A stretch of DNA of 64,000 bases from assembly GCF_000717875.1 (NCBI RefSeq), contig NZ_JOCT01000023.1, positions 75,198 to 139,197 of the forward strand, given 5' to 3'. Position numbers and translations under genes: made by a program. The notes below the pieces were generated by a model, which saw only the letters and a list, made by a program, of their open reading frames with translations, was not told the origin of the DNA and made no database searches. Of the stretch, positions 45,942 to 54,746 are shown one piece after another (positions within the stretch are counted from its first letter, which is position 1; each line of letters begins with the position of its first letter). The stretch comes from Streptomyces sp. NRRL S-455. Its GTDB lineage: Bacteria > Actinomycetota > Actinomycetes > Streptomycetales > Streptomycetaceae.

Positions 45942-48449
45942 ATGGACCCGAACACCCGGGGACCCGAGGAGTACGGCCACGACGGCGACGGTACCGCGCC
46001 GCGCCAGCGCCCGCCCCGGGAATCCCTCACACCCGACTTCAGCCAGCACGCGCCCGCGCTCGCCCGCACGGTGCAGCTCGTCTCCGGCGACTTCCTGCTG
46101 ACCGTCAACCCCGTCGACGGCAGCGAGATAGAGGTCTGCCCGCCCGCCGAACGGCCCGCCCGTCCCGTCAAGCTCGACCCGGCCGAACGCGCCGAGGCCG
46201 AGCGCGCGGCCCTGCCGCCCGTCCCGCCCGGTCCCGCGCAGCCCACTCTGCCGCTGCTCGCCCGCCAGGAGGAACGCGAGCAGCTGGTGCGCCTGCTCGC
46301 CCGCGGCCGCACCGTCCGCCTCACCGGGCCCGCCGGCTCCGGCCGCACCCGCCTGCTCGACCTGGTCGCCGAGGACTGCTCGGACCTCGCGCCGGACGGC
46401 GTCGTCCGGCTGAACGGCTTCGGCCGCACCTCCGGCGAACTGCTGTACGACCTCTTCTACGCGGTGTACAAAGCCCCCCTGCACCGCCCGGACCGGGACG
46501 AACTGCTCACCCATGTCCGTGAGATCGGCGCGGTCGTCGTCCTCGACGGCCTGGACTTCGGCGGCGCCGCGCTCGACGAGCTGCTGGAGGCGACCCCCGA
46601 GTGCGCCTTCCTGCTCGGCGCCACCCCGGACGTGCCGGCGCCCTCCGCCGACGCCGGTGTGGAGGAGGTCGTCCTCGGCGGACTGGACCGCGCGGCCGGA
46701 CTGGACCTGCTCGAACACGCCGTCGGCCGTTCCCTCACCGAGGAGGAGTCCAACTGGGCGGGCGACCTCTGGTTCGAGTCCGAGGGCCTGCCGCTGCGCT
46801 TCGTCCAGGCCGGCGCCCTGCTGCGGCAGCGCGACCGGCTGCGTGCCGGAGCCGGAGCCGTCGACGAGTTCGGCGTCTTCGAGGACGCGCCCCCGGCCGA
46901 CGGGTACGACGCCGCCGAGGAAGACGAGGTGCCCCTGCCCTCACTCGGTGAGGCCGCCGCTCCCGCGCCCCTGCTCGCCTCCCGGCTCAGCGCATCCGCC
47001 CGCGCCACCCTCCGGTTCGCGGTCGCCCTGGGCGGCGAGGTGCCGCACCAGGCGCATCTGCCCGCTCTGGTCGGCGACACCCACGCGGATGCCGCGCTCG
47101 GCGAACTGGCCGCCTGCGGCCTGGTCTCCGCGGTCGGCTCCCGCTACCGGCTCGCCGCGGGGGTGTCGACGCAGCTCGAGGCCGCGGGGTACGCCGACGA
47201 GGCCGAGGCCGGCGCCCGCAGCGCCGCCCAGCACTACTCCTGGTGGGCCGGGCACCCCTCGGTCACCCCCGAGCGTGTGTGCGCCGAGGCCGACGCGCTC
47301 CTCGCCGCCCTGGCGGTCCTCACCCCGCTCACCGGCCCGACCGCCGAGGGCGAGGAGAGCCCGGCCCTGCACCTGGCGCGCACCGCCGCACCGGCGTTCG
47401 CCGCCGGACTGCACTGGAGCGCCTGGGAACGGGCCCTGCGGACCGGCGCCGAGGCCGCCCGGCTCGCCGGCGACGTCGCCGAGCAGGCCTACTTCCACCA
47501 CGAGCTCGGCATCCTCGCCCTGTGCGGCGGACAGCTCGACCGGGCCCGCGCCGAACTGGAGACCTCCGTGGGTCTGCGCGGCGCCCTGTCGGACAAGCGT
47601 GGCACCGTCGCCGGCCGCCGTGCGCTCGCCCTGGTCGCGGACCGCTCCGGCACGCCGCTGACTCTCGGGCCGACCGCGGGGGAGGAGGTGCCCGACGCCC
47701 GGTACGAGGAGTCGGCGTCCCCGGCCGAGGGTGTACCGGCGGCCTTCCCGACCCTCCAGCAGCCCTCAGCCCCGGCCCTGGTCACCCACCGCTCCTCGCA
47801 AGGGCCCTCGCGCAAGGCCGGGGGCGGGCTCAAGGGCCTGGCCCGGCGCAACCTCGTGGCCGCCGGGGCCGGCGCCCTGCTCGTCGCGGTGCTCGGCACG
47901 GTGGTGACGCTCGGCGCCACCTCCGACAACGACCCGAATCCGCCGTCCGGCCAGGTCGGCGTCGACCCCTCGGCCAGTCAGGGCCCGAGCGACGGCAGTC
48001 TGGGCGCCGAACGTCCGGTGAACGACAGCGACGGTGACCCGGGCGTGGTGACCACCCGCCCGACCGAACCGGGCCCGGACGGCACGCCGGGGACGTCGGA
48101 CGATCCGACGCCGACGAGTGGACCGAGCGGTTCGCCGAGCCCCAGCGACCCGGGGTCCACGACGAAGCCGCCCACGACCTCGAAGCCGCCGGCGACATCC
48201 AAGCCCCCGACGACGTCGAAGCCCCCCACGACATCGAAGCCGCCGACCACGTCGAAGCCGCCGACCTCGCAACCTCCCACGTCCGAGCCGCCGACCTCGC
48301 AGTCGCCGACCTCCGCCCCGCCGACCACCAGCCCGAGCACCTCGGACTCCGCGAGCGGCCCGGCGCCGAGCGCCCCCGCGAGCACCACGGCGAGCGCGCC
48401 GCAGAGCAGTGCGGGGACGCCGGACGGCTCGCAGCCGCTGGTGATCTGA
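45942..48449 (+). CDS. membrane-anchored STAND/AAA-like ATPase with Pro/Thr-rich outer tail
   Basis: 835 residues from ATG 45942. After a polar N terminus (1-105), an ATPase-like module has a Walker A variant GPAGSGRT (about 129-136), with Arg where Lys is usual, and a Walker B-like VVVLDGLDF (about 198-206). A helical region follows (about 330-570) that may include TPR-like repeats (EQAYFHHELGILALCGGQLDRA, quoted in part). A single membrane helix (about 638-660, NLVAAGAGALLVAVLGTVV) is followed by about 175 residues rich in Pro, Thr and Ser with repeats of TTSKPP. The N part is expected inside and the tail outside. Function unknown; an NTP-driven signalling role is possible. Confidence 0.78.
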   Translation: MDPNTRGPEEYGHDGDGTAPRQRPPRESLTPDFSQHAPALARTVQLVSGDFLLTVNPVDGSEIEVCPPAERPARPVKLDPAERAEAERAALPPVPPGPAQPTLPLLARQEEREQLVRLLARGRTVRLTGPAGSGRTRLLDLVAEDCSDLAPDGVVRLNGFGRTSGELLYDLFYAVYKAPLHRPDRDELLTHVREIGAVVVLDGLDFGGAALDELLEATPECAFLLGATPDVPAPSADAGVEEVVLGGLDRAAGLDLLEHAVGRSLTEEESNWAGDLWFESEGLPLRFVQAGALLRQRDRLRAGAGAVDEFGVFEDAPPADGYDAAEEDEVPLPSLGEAAAPAPLLASRLSASARATLRFAVALGGEVPHQAHLPALVGDTHADAALGELAACGLVSAVGSRYRLAAGVSTQLEAAGYADEAEAGARSAAQHYSWWAGHPSVTPERVCAEADALLAALAVLTPLTGPTAEGEESPALHLARTAAPAFAAGLHWSAWERALRTGAEAARLAGDVAEQAYFHHELGILALCGGQLDRARAELETSVGLRGALSDKRGTVAGRRALALVADRSGTPLTLGPTAGEEVPDARYEESASPAEGVPAAFPTLQQPSAPALVTHRSSQGPSRKAGGGLKGLARRNLVAAGAGALLVAVLGTVVTLGATSDNDPNPPSGQVGVDPSASQGPSDGSLGAERPVNDSDGDPGVVTTRPTEPGPDGTPGTSDDPTPTSGPSGSPSPSDPGSTTKPPTTSKPPATSKPPTTSKPPTTSKPPTTSKPPTSQPPTSEPPTSQSPTSAPPTTSPSTSDSASGPAPSAPASTTASAPQSSAGTPDGSQPLVI
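48166..48285 (+). repeat. 18-bp repeats coding for TTSKPP in the ATPase tail
   Basis: Imperfect tandem copies of an 18-bp unit encode KPP-TTS-KPP-ATS-KPP-TTS and so on, changing to TSQPPTSEPP at the end. Third positions differ between copies, so the repeat is kept at the protein level. Such Pro/Thr stretches usually span or extend from the cell wall. Confidence 0.75.
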
Positions 48450-48464
48450 CACCCGACACGCGGC

Positions 48465-48494
48465 AGGGCCGGGTCCGTTCCCGGACCCGGCCCT
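48465..48494 (+). terminator. terminator between the ATPase gene and nucS
   Basis: AGGGCCGGGTCCG (48465-48477), loop TTCC, then CGGACCCGGCCCT (48482-48494), a perfect 13-bp stem followed by TCTTGT. The flanking genes converge on it, so it can serve both. Confidence 0.88.
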
Positions 48495-48513
48495 TCTTGT
48501 CGTACGGGACGTG

Positions 48514-49185
48514 TCAGAACAGCCGCAGCTTGTCGTCCTCGATGCCGCGCAGCGCGTCGTAGTCGAGGACCTGGCAGCCGATGCCCCGGTCGGTCGCGAG
48601 GACACGGGCCTGGGGCTTGATCTCCTGCGCGGCGAAGATGCCGCGGACGGGGGCGAGATGGGGGTCGCGGTTCAGCAGCTCCAGATAGCGCGTCAGCTGC
48701 TCCACGCCGTCGATCTCACCGCGCCGCTTGATCTCGACCGCGACGGTCTTGCCGTCGGCGTCCCGGCACAGGATGTCGACCGGGCCGATGGCCGTCGGGT
48801 ACTCGCGGCGGATCAGGGTGTAGCCGTCGCCGAGCGTCTCGATGCGGTCGGCGAGCAGCTCCTGCAGGTGCGCTTCCACGCCGTCCTTGATCAGGCCGGG
48901 ATCGACGCCCAGTTCGTGCGAGGAGTCGTGGAGGACTTCCTCCATCGTGATGATGAGCTTCTCGCCCGCCTTGTTGACGACGGTCCAGACGCCCTCGTCC
49001 TCGCCGGTGCCCTCCTTCAGTGTGCAGGGCGGCGACATCCAGTTCAGGGGCTTGTAGGCCCGGTCGTCGGCGTGGATCGAGACGCTGCCGTCCGCCTTCA
49101 CCAGGATCAGACGCGGGGCCGAGGGGAGGTGGGCGGTGAGCCGCCCGGCGTAGTCCACGGAGCAGCGGGCAATGACGAGACGCAT
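48514..49185 (-). CDS. nucS: mismatch-specific endonuclease NucS/EndoMS
   Basis: 223 residues from ATG 49185. It cleaves both strands at mismatches and replaces MutS/MutL repair in actinobacteria. The N-terminal DNA-binding domain ([20 protein letters not shown]) is followed by the nuclease core with [17 protein letters not shown] and [17 protein letters not shown], where D and E-x-K are catalytic. The C terminus DDKLRLF is the sliding-clamp contact motif. Confidence 0.95.
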   Translation of the reverse strand: MRLVIARCSVDYAGRLTAHLPSAPRLILVKADGSVSIHADDRAYKPLNWMSPPCTLKEGTGEDEGVWTVVNKAGEKLIITMEEVLHDSSHELGVDPGLIKDGVEAHLQELLADRIETLGDGYTLIRREYPTAIGPVDILCRDADGKTVAVEIKRRGEIDGVEQLTRYLELLNRDPHLAPVRGIFAAQEIKPQARVLATDRGIGCQVLDYDALRGIEDDKLRLF

Positions 49186-49440
49186 GGTCGGCAACGCTAC
49201 TCGACGGGTGCCTGTCGACGCGATTCGCCCTGGAAAACACATGTTCGGTAATGGCCGATTGTGTGCATGGTGTGCTCATTGAGAGTGTGCCATCTGCGCA
49301 TTTTCCTGGTGCCGTCCCCGCCGGTTGCTTACCGTATGAACGGGAGGTCGCGACGTGTGTACGCAGCGTGTCCGGTATCGCGAACTCCCTTATTGTCCGG
49401 CAACCCCTGCCCGCCGGGCGGGGGTGCGAGAGGAGAACTC

Positions 49441-49833
49441 ATGTCGCTCGACGTCTCACCGGCCCTACTGGAACAGGCCGAGCGAGGCGAGGTCGATGAA
49501 GCCGAATTCGTCGACTGCGTCCGGACCTCCCTGCCCTACGCGTGGGAGATGATCAGCTCCCTGGTGGCCCAGCTGAAGGTGGACGGCGGTGCGTTCGCCG
49601 ACAACCAGACGCCTCCGCCGGACGAGCAGGCACGCGGTCAGCTGCTGCGTGCGCTTGCGAGTGACGCGATACGCGGCGCGCTGCAACGGCACTTCGGTGT
49701 GCGGCTGGCCTTCCAGAACTGCCACCGGGTGGCCGTCTTCCCGCTTGACTCCTCGGTCGACGAGAAACTGGGCCGCTTCACCTCGGTCCGCAGTCAGGTG
49801 CTGAATCAGTCCCCCGAGTTCCGCGACTGCTGA
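49441..49833 (+). CDS. conserved protein of unknown function (SCO5389-type)
   Basis: 130 residues from ATG 49441, with GAGAGGAG at 49429-49436. A soluble, mostly helical protein with conserved-looking VDEAEFVDCVRTSLPYAW and AIRGALQRHFGVRLAFQNCH. The position between nucS and the monooxygenase gene is the one kept, as I recall, in S. coelicolor. No motif indicates a function. It could be linked to nucS only by position. Confidence 0.75.
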   Translation: MSLDVSPALLEQAERGEVDEAEFVDCVRTSLPYAWEMISSLVAQLKVDGGAFADNQTPPPDEQARGQLLRALASDAIRGALQRHFGVRLAFQNCHRVAVFPLDSSVDEKLGRFTSVRSQVLNQSPEFRDC

Positions 49834-49914
49834 GGCGCCGCCTGCTTGCCGCTCCGTACGCGGGAGGTGCGCTTTTGTACCGGAGCGGCAAGCCCCCAGG
49901 AACCCACCGCGCTT

Positions 49915-50943
49915 TCAGACGAGTTGGGGGAGCACCTCGGCCCCCAGCCGCCGTACGTTCTCCTCGGTCGCCGCCAGGTCCCCGGAGCCCTCCACGAGCA
50001 GGGCGAAGCGGGAGATGCCGGTCCGCTCGCTGGTCGCCGCCAGCCGGTCCGCGCACAGCCGCGGGGTGCCCACCGGGTGCAGCCCGCAGAGCAGTTCGGT
50101 GTACGCCAGCGGGTCGCGCATCCGCCGTGTGCGCCCGTCGACCGTGACATGCGCCTCCAGGCCCTGTTTCAGCCAGCCCGGCATCGCCTTCATCAGCGTC
50201 TCCGCCGCGTCGGCCCGCCGGTCCGCGATCTGGCAGACGCCCGCCGACACATGGGACGCGCCGAGGATCTCCTCCGCCGACCGGCCGCAGGCCCGCGCGT
50301 GCTGCCGCCACAGGGCGACCATCTCCGCCTTCTCCTCGTCCCCCACGTGCATCCCGAGCAGCATCGACAGGCCGCGCTCGGCGGCCAGCCGCACACTCGC
50401 CGGGGACGTGCAGGCGACGACGACCTCCGGCCCCGCGACCTCGTTCAGGGCCTCCGACGGCCGGGGGACGACCGTGACTTCACGGAAGCGGAAACGCTCA
50501 CCGTCGGCCGCGACAGACGGTGCGCGCAGCCAGCGCACCAGGAGGTCAAGGGACTCCGGGAACCCCTTCTCGTACGCCTCCAGGCCCGCGCCGAACACCT
50601 CCAGGTCGACCCACGGGCCGCCACGGCCGACACCGAGCGTGAAACGGCCGCCGCTCGTGTGGTGCAGCAGCGCGGCCTGTTCACCGAGGGCCACGGGGTG
50701 GGCGGTGGGCAGGACGCTGACCGCCGTACCGACCCGGATGCGGCGGGTGCGGCCCAGCAGCCAGGCGGCCAGCGTGACGGCCGAGGGGCACGTGCCGTAC
50801 GGCACGAAATGGTGCTCGGCCAGCCAGACCGTGTCGAGCCCGGCCTCCTCGGCCACCTCGGCCGAGCGGACCGCGCGGTGCAGCGCTTCTCCCTCGCCCT
50901 GACCGGGGAACTGGGCCGCCAACACGAAACTTCCAACGCGCAT
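49915..50943 (-). CDS. LLM-class flavin or F420-dependent oxidoreductase (luciferase-like)
   Basis: 342 residues from ATG 50943. A TIM-barrel luciferase-like protein: EEAGLDTVWLAEHHFVPYG near the N terminus, IRVGTAVSVLPTAHPVALGEQ and GGRFTLGVGRGGPWVD for flavin or F420 binding (each quoted within the limit). The substrate cannot be read. It shares a 265-bp upstream region with the divergent gene at 51209. Confidence 0.88.
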   Translation of the reverse strand: MRVGSFVLAAQFPGQGEGEALHRAVRSAEVAEEAGLDTVWLAEHHFVPYGTCPSAVTLAAWLLGRTRRIRVGTAVSVLPTAHPVALGEQAALLHHTSGGRFTLGVGRGGPWVDLEVFGAGLEAYEKGFPESLDLLVRWLRAPSVAADGERFRFREVTVVPRPSEALNEVAGPEVVVACTSPASVRLAAERGLSMLLGMHVGDEEKAEMVALWRQHARACGRSAEEILGASHVSAGVCQIADRRADAAETLMKAMPGWLKQGLEAHVTVDGRTRRMRDPLAYTELLCGLHPVGTPRLCADRLAATSERTGISRFALLVEGSGDLAATEENVRRLGAEVLPQLV

Positions 50944-51208
50944 TGCTTTCCTGCTTCCTTGGCTCCGACACGGAGCTCCCCCACAGCGCATAACCGTCTG
51001 ACACGTGCCGAGGACACGGCCGGGCGGAGTATTTTGCGGATTGTCTGCAGAAAGAACGGCGTTCCGCGCGGGGCAAGGGGGCGACCCGGCGGGAGCCCGC
51101 CTCGCCCGACGAGGGACTTGGGACGATTGGTGGCGTACGTGTACCCACGTCCTCGCCGCGTAGGCTGGACACGGCCCGTGCTCCCTGTATAGCCCCAAGA
51201 GGTGTCCC
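50944..51208. promoter_or_regulatory. divergent intergenic region
   Basis: These 265 bp separate the divergent monooxygenase and zinc-motif genes. TAGGCT at about 51162-51167 may be the -10 of the plus-strand gene. A G/C-rich dyad CGGCGGGAGCCCGCC lies near 51090. No gene is visible. Confidence 0.35.
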
Positions 51209-51541
51209 GTGTCCCCGCGTCGTAACCGACCCAAGGGTGCCGGTTCTTCCGGCCGGAGCGCCGAGGACGACCGCCCCGGCCGCTACGGCGGCTGGCAGTC
51301 CTCGGAAGACTGGCAGGGCGAGAGCTGGAACGTGCGGCACGTGGCCGGCGCGAGCGCGCAGGGCAAGGCGTACCGCTGCCCGGGCTGTGACCAGATGATC
51401 CCGGACGGGGTGCCGCACGTGGTGGCCTGGTCCGCGCACACGGGCGTCGACGACCGCCGGCACTGGCACAAGGCCTGCTGGAACGCACGGGACCGCCGCA
51501 CCCCGGGGGTGCGGCGGTCCCGTAACGCGCCGAGGTTCTGA
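51209..51541 (+). CDS. small zinc-motif protein
   Basis: 110 residues from GTG 51209, with AAGAGGTG at 51198-51205. A polar N-terminal half is followed by a compact motif YRCPGCDQMIPDGVPHVVAW (residues about 55-74) and RRHWHKACWNARDRR, a CxxC...H-x-x-x-C arrangement resembling a treble-clef or HNH-like fold. Databases often call such proteins ATP/GTP-binding, without a visible P loop here. Function unknown. A strong hairpin lies within its last codons. Confidence 0.75.
   Translation: MSPRRNRPKGAGSSGRSAEDDRPGRYGGWQSSEDWQGESWNVRHVAGASAQGKAYRCPGCDQMIPDGVPHVVAWSAHTGVDDRRHWHKACWNARDRRTPGVRRSRNAPRF
51489..51521. terminator. 16-bp hairpin inside the end of the zinc-motif gene
   Basis: GGGACCGCCGCACCCC (51489-51504) and GGGGTGCGGCGGTCCC (51506-51521) are perfect complements; in practice the outer 14 bp would pair around a small loop. 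It ends 20 bp before the stop codon and faces the convergent ABC genes. It may act as a terminator for either direction. Confidence 0.6.
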
Positions 51542-51558
51542 GGGACCTCGGAGGGAAC

Positions 51559-52434
51559 TCAGACGTCCCGCTTCTCCAGCAGCGCGAAGGCGGCGGCGTA
51601 CGCGACGGCCGTCACGCCGAGGATGATCCACAGCGGGTCCCAGCCGGACGGGCCGGACGTGCTGAGGGAGGCGGAGTAGAAGACGCTGAGCTGGCTCGGG
51701 ATCGAGTACTCGAACAGGGCGTCACGCACCCCCTCCAGGGACTCCGAGAACATGAACAGCGCGATCACGAGCGGAGCGAGCACGGCACCGACCATGAGGG
51801 TGATGGCGCCCGCCGAGTGCCGGATGACCGAGCCCATGGCCAGCGAGAGCAGTCCCAGCAGGGCGATGTACAGCGCGACGCCGACCGTGCCCTTCAGCCA
51901 TTCCCCGCCGGAGGGCGACTTCACGCCGTCGCCCGCCAGCATGGCCATGTGCAGGAAGGCGACGAGGGACACGGACACCAGCGTCACCACGAACGCGACC
52001 AGGAAGAACACCACGGCCTTCGCCGCCAGCACCCGGCCGCGGCTCGGGCACGCGACCATCGTGGTGCGAACCATGCCCGTGCCGTACTCGGAGGCCGTGG
52101 TCAGCACGCCCAGCGTGATGATGCACATACTGCCGAGAAGCAGACCGAAGAAGCCGAGGCCGAGCGGGTTCTCGCCCTCCAGAGCCGGGTCGGAGTTCGC
52201 CACCACCACTCCGGTCAGTGTGCCGATGCCGACCACGAGCAGCACGAACACGCCGAGCGTCCACATCGTGGAGCGCACCGACCTGATCTTCGTCCACTCG
52301 GAGGCGATGGCGTGCCCGAGGTGGGTGCGCACGACGGGGATCGGTGAGGTGTAGCCGGGGTACGCCGAGCCGGCACCGGGCGCCGCCTCCCAGTGGGGCG
52401 CGGCCTGCGACATCTGGGGCTGGGGGCTGCTCAT
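51559..52434 (-). CDS. ABC-2 type permease, exporter 1
   Basis: 291 residues from ATG 52434, overlapping the ATPase stop (ATGA). A polar N terminus (1-45) precedes SEWTKIRSVRSTMWTLGVF, the typical first-helix entry of this permease group, and about six membrane helices. It pairs with the ATPase at 52431. It closely resembles the permease at 53974, which shows local duplication. Confidence 0.9.
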   Translation of the reverse strand: MSSPQPQMSQAAPHWEAAPGAGSAYPGYTSPIPVVRTHLGHAIASEWTKIRSVRSTMWTLGVFVLLVVGIGTLTGVVVANSDPALEGENPLGLGFFGLLLGSMCIITLGVLTTASEYGTGMVRTTMVACPSRGRVLAAKAVVFFLVAFVVTLVSVSLVAFLHMAMLAGDGVKSPSGGEWLKGTVGVALYIALLGLLSLAMGSVIRHSAGAITLMVGAVLAPLVIALFMFSESLEGVRDALFEYSIPSQLSVFYSASLSTSGPSGWDPLWIILGVTAVAYAAAFALLEKRDV

Positions 52435-53852
52435 CGGGGGTCCTCGGGCTTGGTCAGGTCGGAGGCCGGGGCGGGCTGCGCCGCGGCGGAGGGCGTCTTC
52501 GGCGCGGGCTGTCCGGTCGGCTGGGGCGCGGACGGTTCGGGGGCCGCGACCGGCTGAGAGGAGGGCTGCGCGGCAGCCTCGGACGACGGCTGCGCGGGAG
52601 CCGCCGCCACCTGGCCGGTCCCAGCAGGCACCCGCGGCGTGCTCTGCGGTGCGTCCTTCGGTGCCTGAGGCGTGGGCTGGGCGTACGGGTTCGGCGTGCC
52701 CGCGCCGGAGACGCCGGGGGCGACCGGAGCCGTCCCAGGCGCGCCCGGGACCCCAGGTGCGCCGTACGGGCCCGCCGGTGCCTGGCCCGGCGCCCCCTGC
52801 GGAGGCATCGCGAACGGCCGGCCGTCCGGCTGGGGCGGCGGCGGGGCGTACCAGCCCGGCTGGCCCTGACCCGGGACCGGCATCGGCGGCTGCGCGCCCG
52901 GCGGCAGCGGCTGCTGCAGACCTTCCTTCTGGTCGATGGTCGAGCGGTAGTCGACCGCGCCCTGCGTCATCCGCATGTACGCCTCCTCCAGCGAGGCCTG
53001 GTGCGGCGACAGCTCCCACAGCCGTACGTCCGAACCGTGCGCGATGTCGCTGATGCGGGTGAGCGGCAGCCCGGTCACGCGCAGCGCCCCGTCCTGCTCG
53101 GGCAGGACGTGGCCGCCCGCCTCGGTGAGCGCGGCCGACAGCTTCTCGCGCTGCTGCGGCTCGGTGTCGGGCGTCCGGACGCGCGCGAAGCCCGCGGAGT
53201 TCGCGGAGATGAAGTCCCGCACGCTCATGTCGGCGAGCAACTGTCCGCGCCCGATGACGATGAGATGGTCGGCGGTCAGCGCCATCTCGCTCATCAGGTG
53301 GGAGGAGACGAAAACGGTCCGGCCCTCCGCCGCCAGCGCCTTCATCAGGTTCCGCACCCACAGGATGCCCTCGGGGTCGAGCCCGTTGACCGGCTCGTCG
53401 AACAGCAGCACCTGCGGGTCTCCCAGCAGCGCCGCGGCGATACCGAGCCGCTGCCCCATGCCGAGGGAGAAGCCCTTGGACCGCTTCTTGGCCACGTCGT
53501 GCAGGCCGACGACCCCGAGCACCTCGTCGACCCGCCTCGCCGGGATGCCCGACAGCTGGGCCAGGCACAGCAGATGGTTGCGGGCGGCCCGGCCGCCGTG
53601 CACGGCCTTCGCGTCCAGCAGCGCCCCGACCTGGCGGGGGGCGTTGGGCAGCCTGCGGTATGGATAGCCGCCGATCGTCACATGCCCGGACGTCGGGTTG
53701 TCCAGGCCGAGGATCATCCGCATCGTCGTCGACTTGCCCGAGCCGTTCGGCCCGAGGAAGCCGGTGACGGCCCCGGGCCGCACCTGGAAGGAAAGGTTGT
53801 ACACAGCGGTCTTGTCGCCGTAGCGCTTCGTCAGGCCGACTGCTTCGATCAT
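52431..53852 (-). CDS. ABC transporter ATPase with a long Pro/Gln/Ala-rich tail
   Basis: 473 residues from ATG 53852. The ATPase domain (about 1-310) has Walker A GPNGSGKSTT, a signature region FSLGMGQRLGIAAALLGD, Walker B VLLFDEPVNGLDPEG and the H-loop FVSSHLMSEM. A C-terminal extension of about 160 residues is rich in Pro, Gln, Gly and Ala and has no counterpart in the neighbouring paralogue. The tail looks disordered. Substrate unknown. Confidence 0.9.
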   Translation of the reverse strand: MIEAVGLTKRYGDKTAVYNLSFQVRPGAVTGFLGPNGSGKSTTMRMILGLDNPTSGHVTIGGYPYRRLPNAPRQVGALLDAKAVHGGRAARNHLLCLAQLSGIPARRVDEVLGVVGLHDVAKKRSKGFSLGMGQRLGIAAALLGDPQVLLFDEPVNGLDPEGILWVRNLMKALAAEGRTVFVSSHLMSEMALTADHLIVIGRGQLLADMSVRDFISANSAGFARVRTPDTEPQQREKLSAALTEAGGHVLPEQDGALRVTGLPLTRISDIAHGSDVRLWELSPHQASLEEAYMRMTQGAVDYRSTIDQKEGLQQPLPPGAQPPMPVPGQGQPGWYAPPPPQPDGRPFAMPPQGAPGQAPAGPYGAPGVPGAPGTAPVAPGVSGAGTPNPYAQPTPQAPKDAPQSTPRVPAGTGQVAAAPAQPSSEAAAQPSSQPVAAPEPSAPQPTGQPAPKTPSAAAQPAPASDLTKPEDPR

Positions 53853-53973
53853 GCTCCGCACCCATCGCAAGTTCAGGACAGCGGGGCACACGCCCCCGTA
53901 AGGGTTAGGAGGATATCGAGGAGCTGACGGTTCCACCCAAGAGGAGGTAAAAGGTCACGCCACGCCTGTCCCC

Positions 53974-54744
53974 CTAGGCATCGCGCTTCTTCAGCAGCAC
54001 GTACCCGCCGATCAGTGCCGCCAGCACCCACAGCCCCATGATCCCGAGCCCGCCCCACGGCCCGTACGGGGTGTCGTCGTCGATGGGCGTGACCACCTGC
54101 ATGATCTTGCTGCCGGCCTGGTCGGGCAGGAACCGGCCGACCTTCTTCGTCGCTTCGACGTTGCCGAGGACGTTGGAGATCAGGAAGAAGAACGGCATCA
54201 GGATGCCCAGCGACAACATCGGTGAACGCAGCATCGCGGCGACGCCCATCGAGAACATCGCGATGAGCGTCATGTAGAGCCCGCCGCCGATCACCGCCCG
54301 CAGCACACCCGGGTCGCCGATCTCCGCCCGGTGCTCGCCGAGCATCGCCTGCCCCAGGAAGAACGCGGCGAAGCTGGTGACGAGGCCGACCAGGAGGGCC
54401 AGCCCCGTGGCGACCGCGATCTTGCTGAACAGGAAGGACCCGCGCTGCGGCACCGCGGCCAGCGACGTGCGGATCATGCCGGTGCTGTACTCGTTCGACA
54501 CGACCAGCACACCGAAGACGATCATCGCGAGCTGACCGAGACTCATCCCCGCGAAACTGATGAACGTCGGATCGAACTCCGCCCGCTCCTGCCCGCCCAT
54601 GCTGTCGAACTCGTTCGCCGACAGGGCCGAGATCAGCATGCCGAGGGCGACCGTCACGACCACCACCAGCGAGAGGGTCCACACCGTGGACGCCACCGAC
54701 CGGATCTTGGTCCATTCCGACCGTACGACCTGCGTCGTCGCCAT
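53974..54744 (-). CDS. ABC-2 type permease, exporter 2
   Basis: 256 residues from ATG 54744. Begins VVRSEWTKIRSVASTVWTLS, nearly the same as in the permease at 51559, and has six membrane helices with the ABC-2 loop MIRTSLAAVPQRGSFLFSKI. It lies 2 bp after the ATPase gene at 54747 and forms an exporter with it. The C terminus VLLKKRDA parallels LLEKRDV in the paralogue. Confidence 0.9.
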   Translation of the reverse strand: MATTQVVRSEWTKIRSVASTVWTLSLVVVVTVALGMLISALSANEFDSMGGQERAEFDPTFISFAGMSLGQLAMIVFGVLVVSNEYSTGMIRTSLAAVPQRGSFLFSKIAVATGLALLVGLVTSFAAFFLGQAMLGEHRAEIGDPGVLRAVIGGGLYMTLIAMFSMGVAAMLRSPMLSLGILMPFFFLISNVLGNVEATKKVGRFLPDQAGSKIMQVVTPIDDDTPYGPWGGLGIMGLWVLAALIGGYVLLKKRDA

Positions 54745-54746
54745 GC

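Noticed and set aside
48166..48285. Regular repeats resembling a small CRISPR array
   Set aside because: The units are in-frame 18-bp codon repeats for TTSKPP without spacers, and there are no cas genes.
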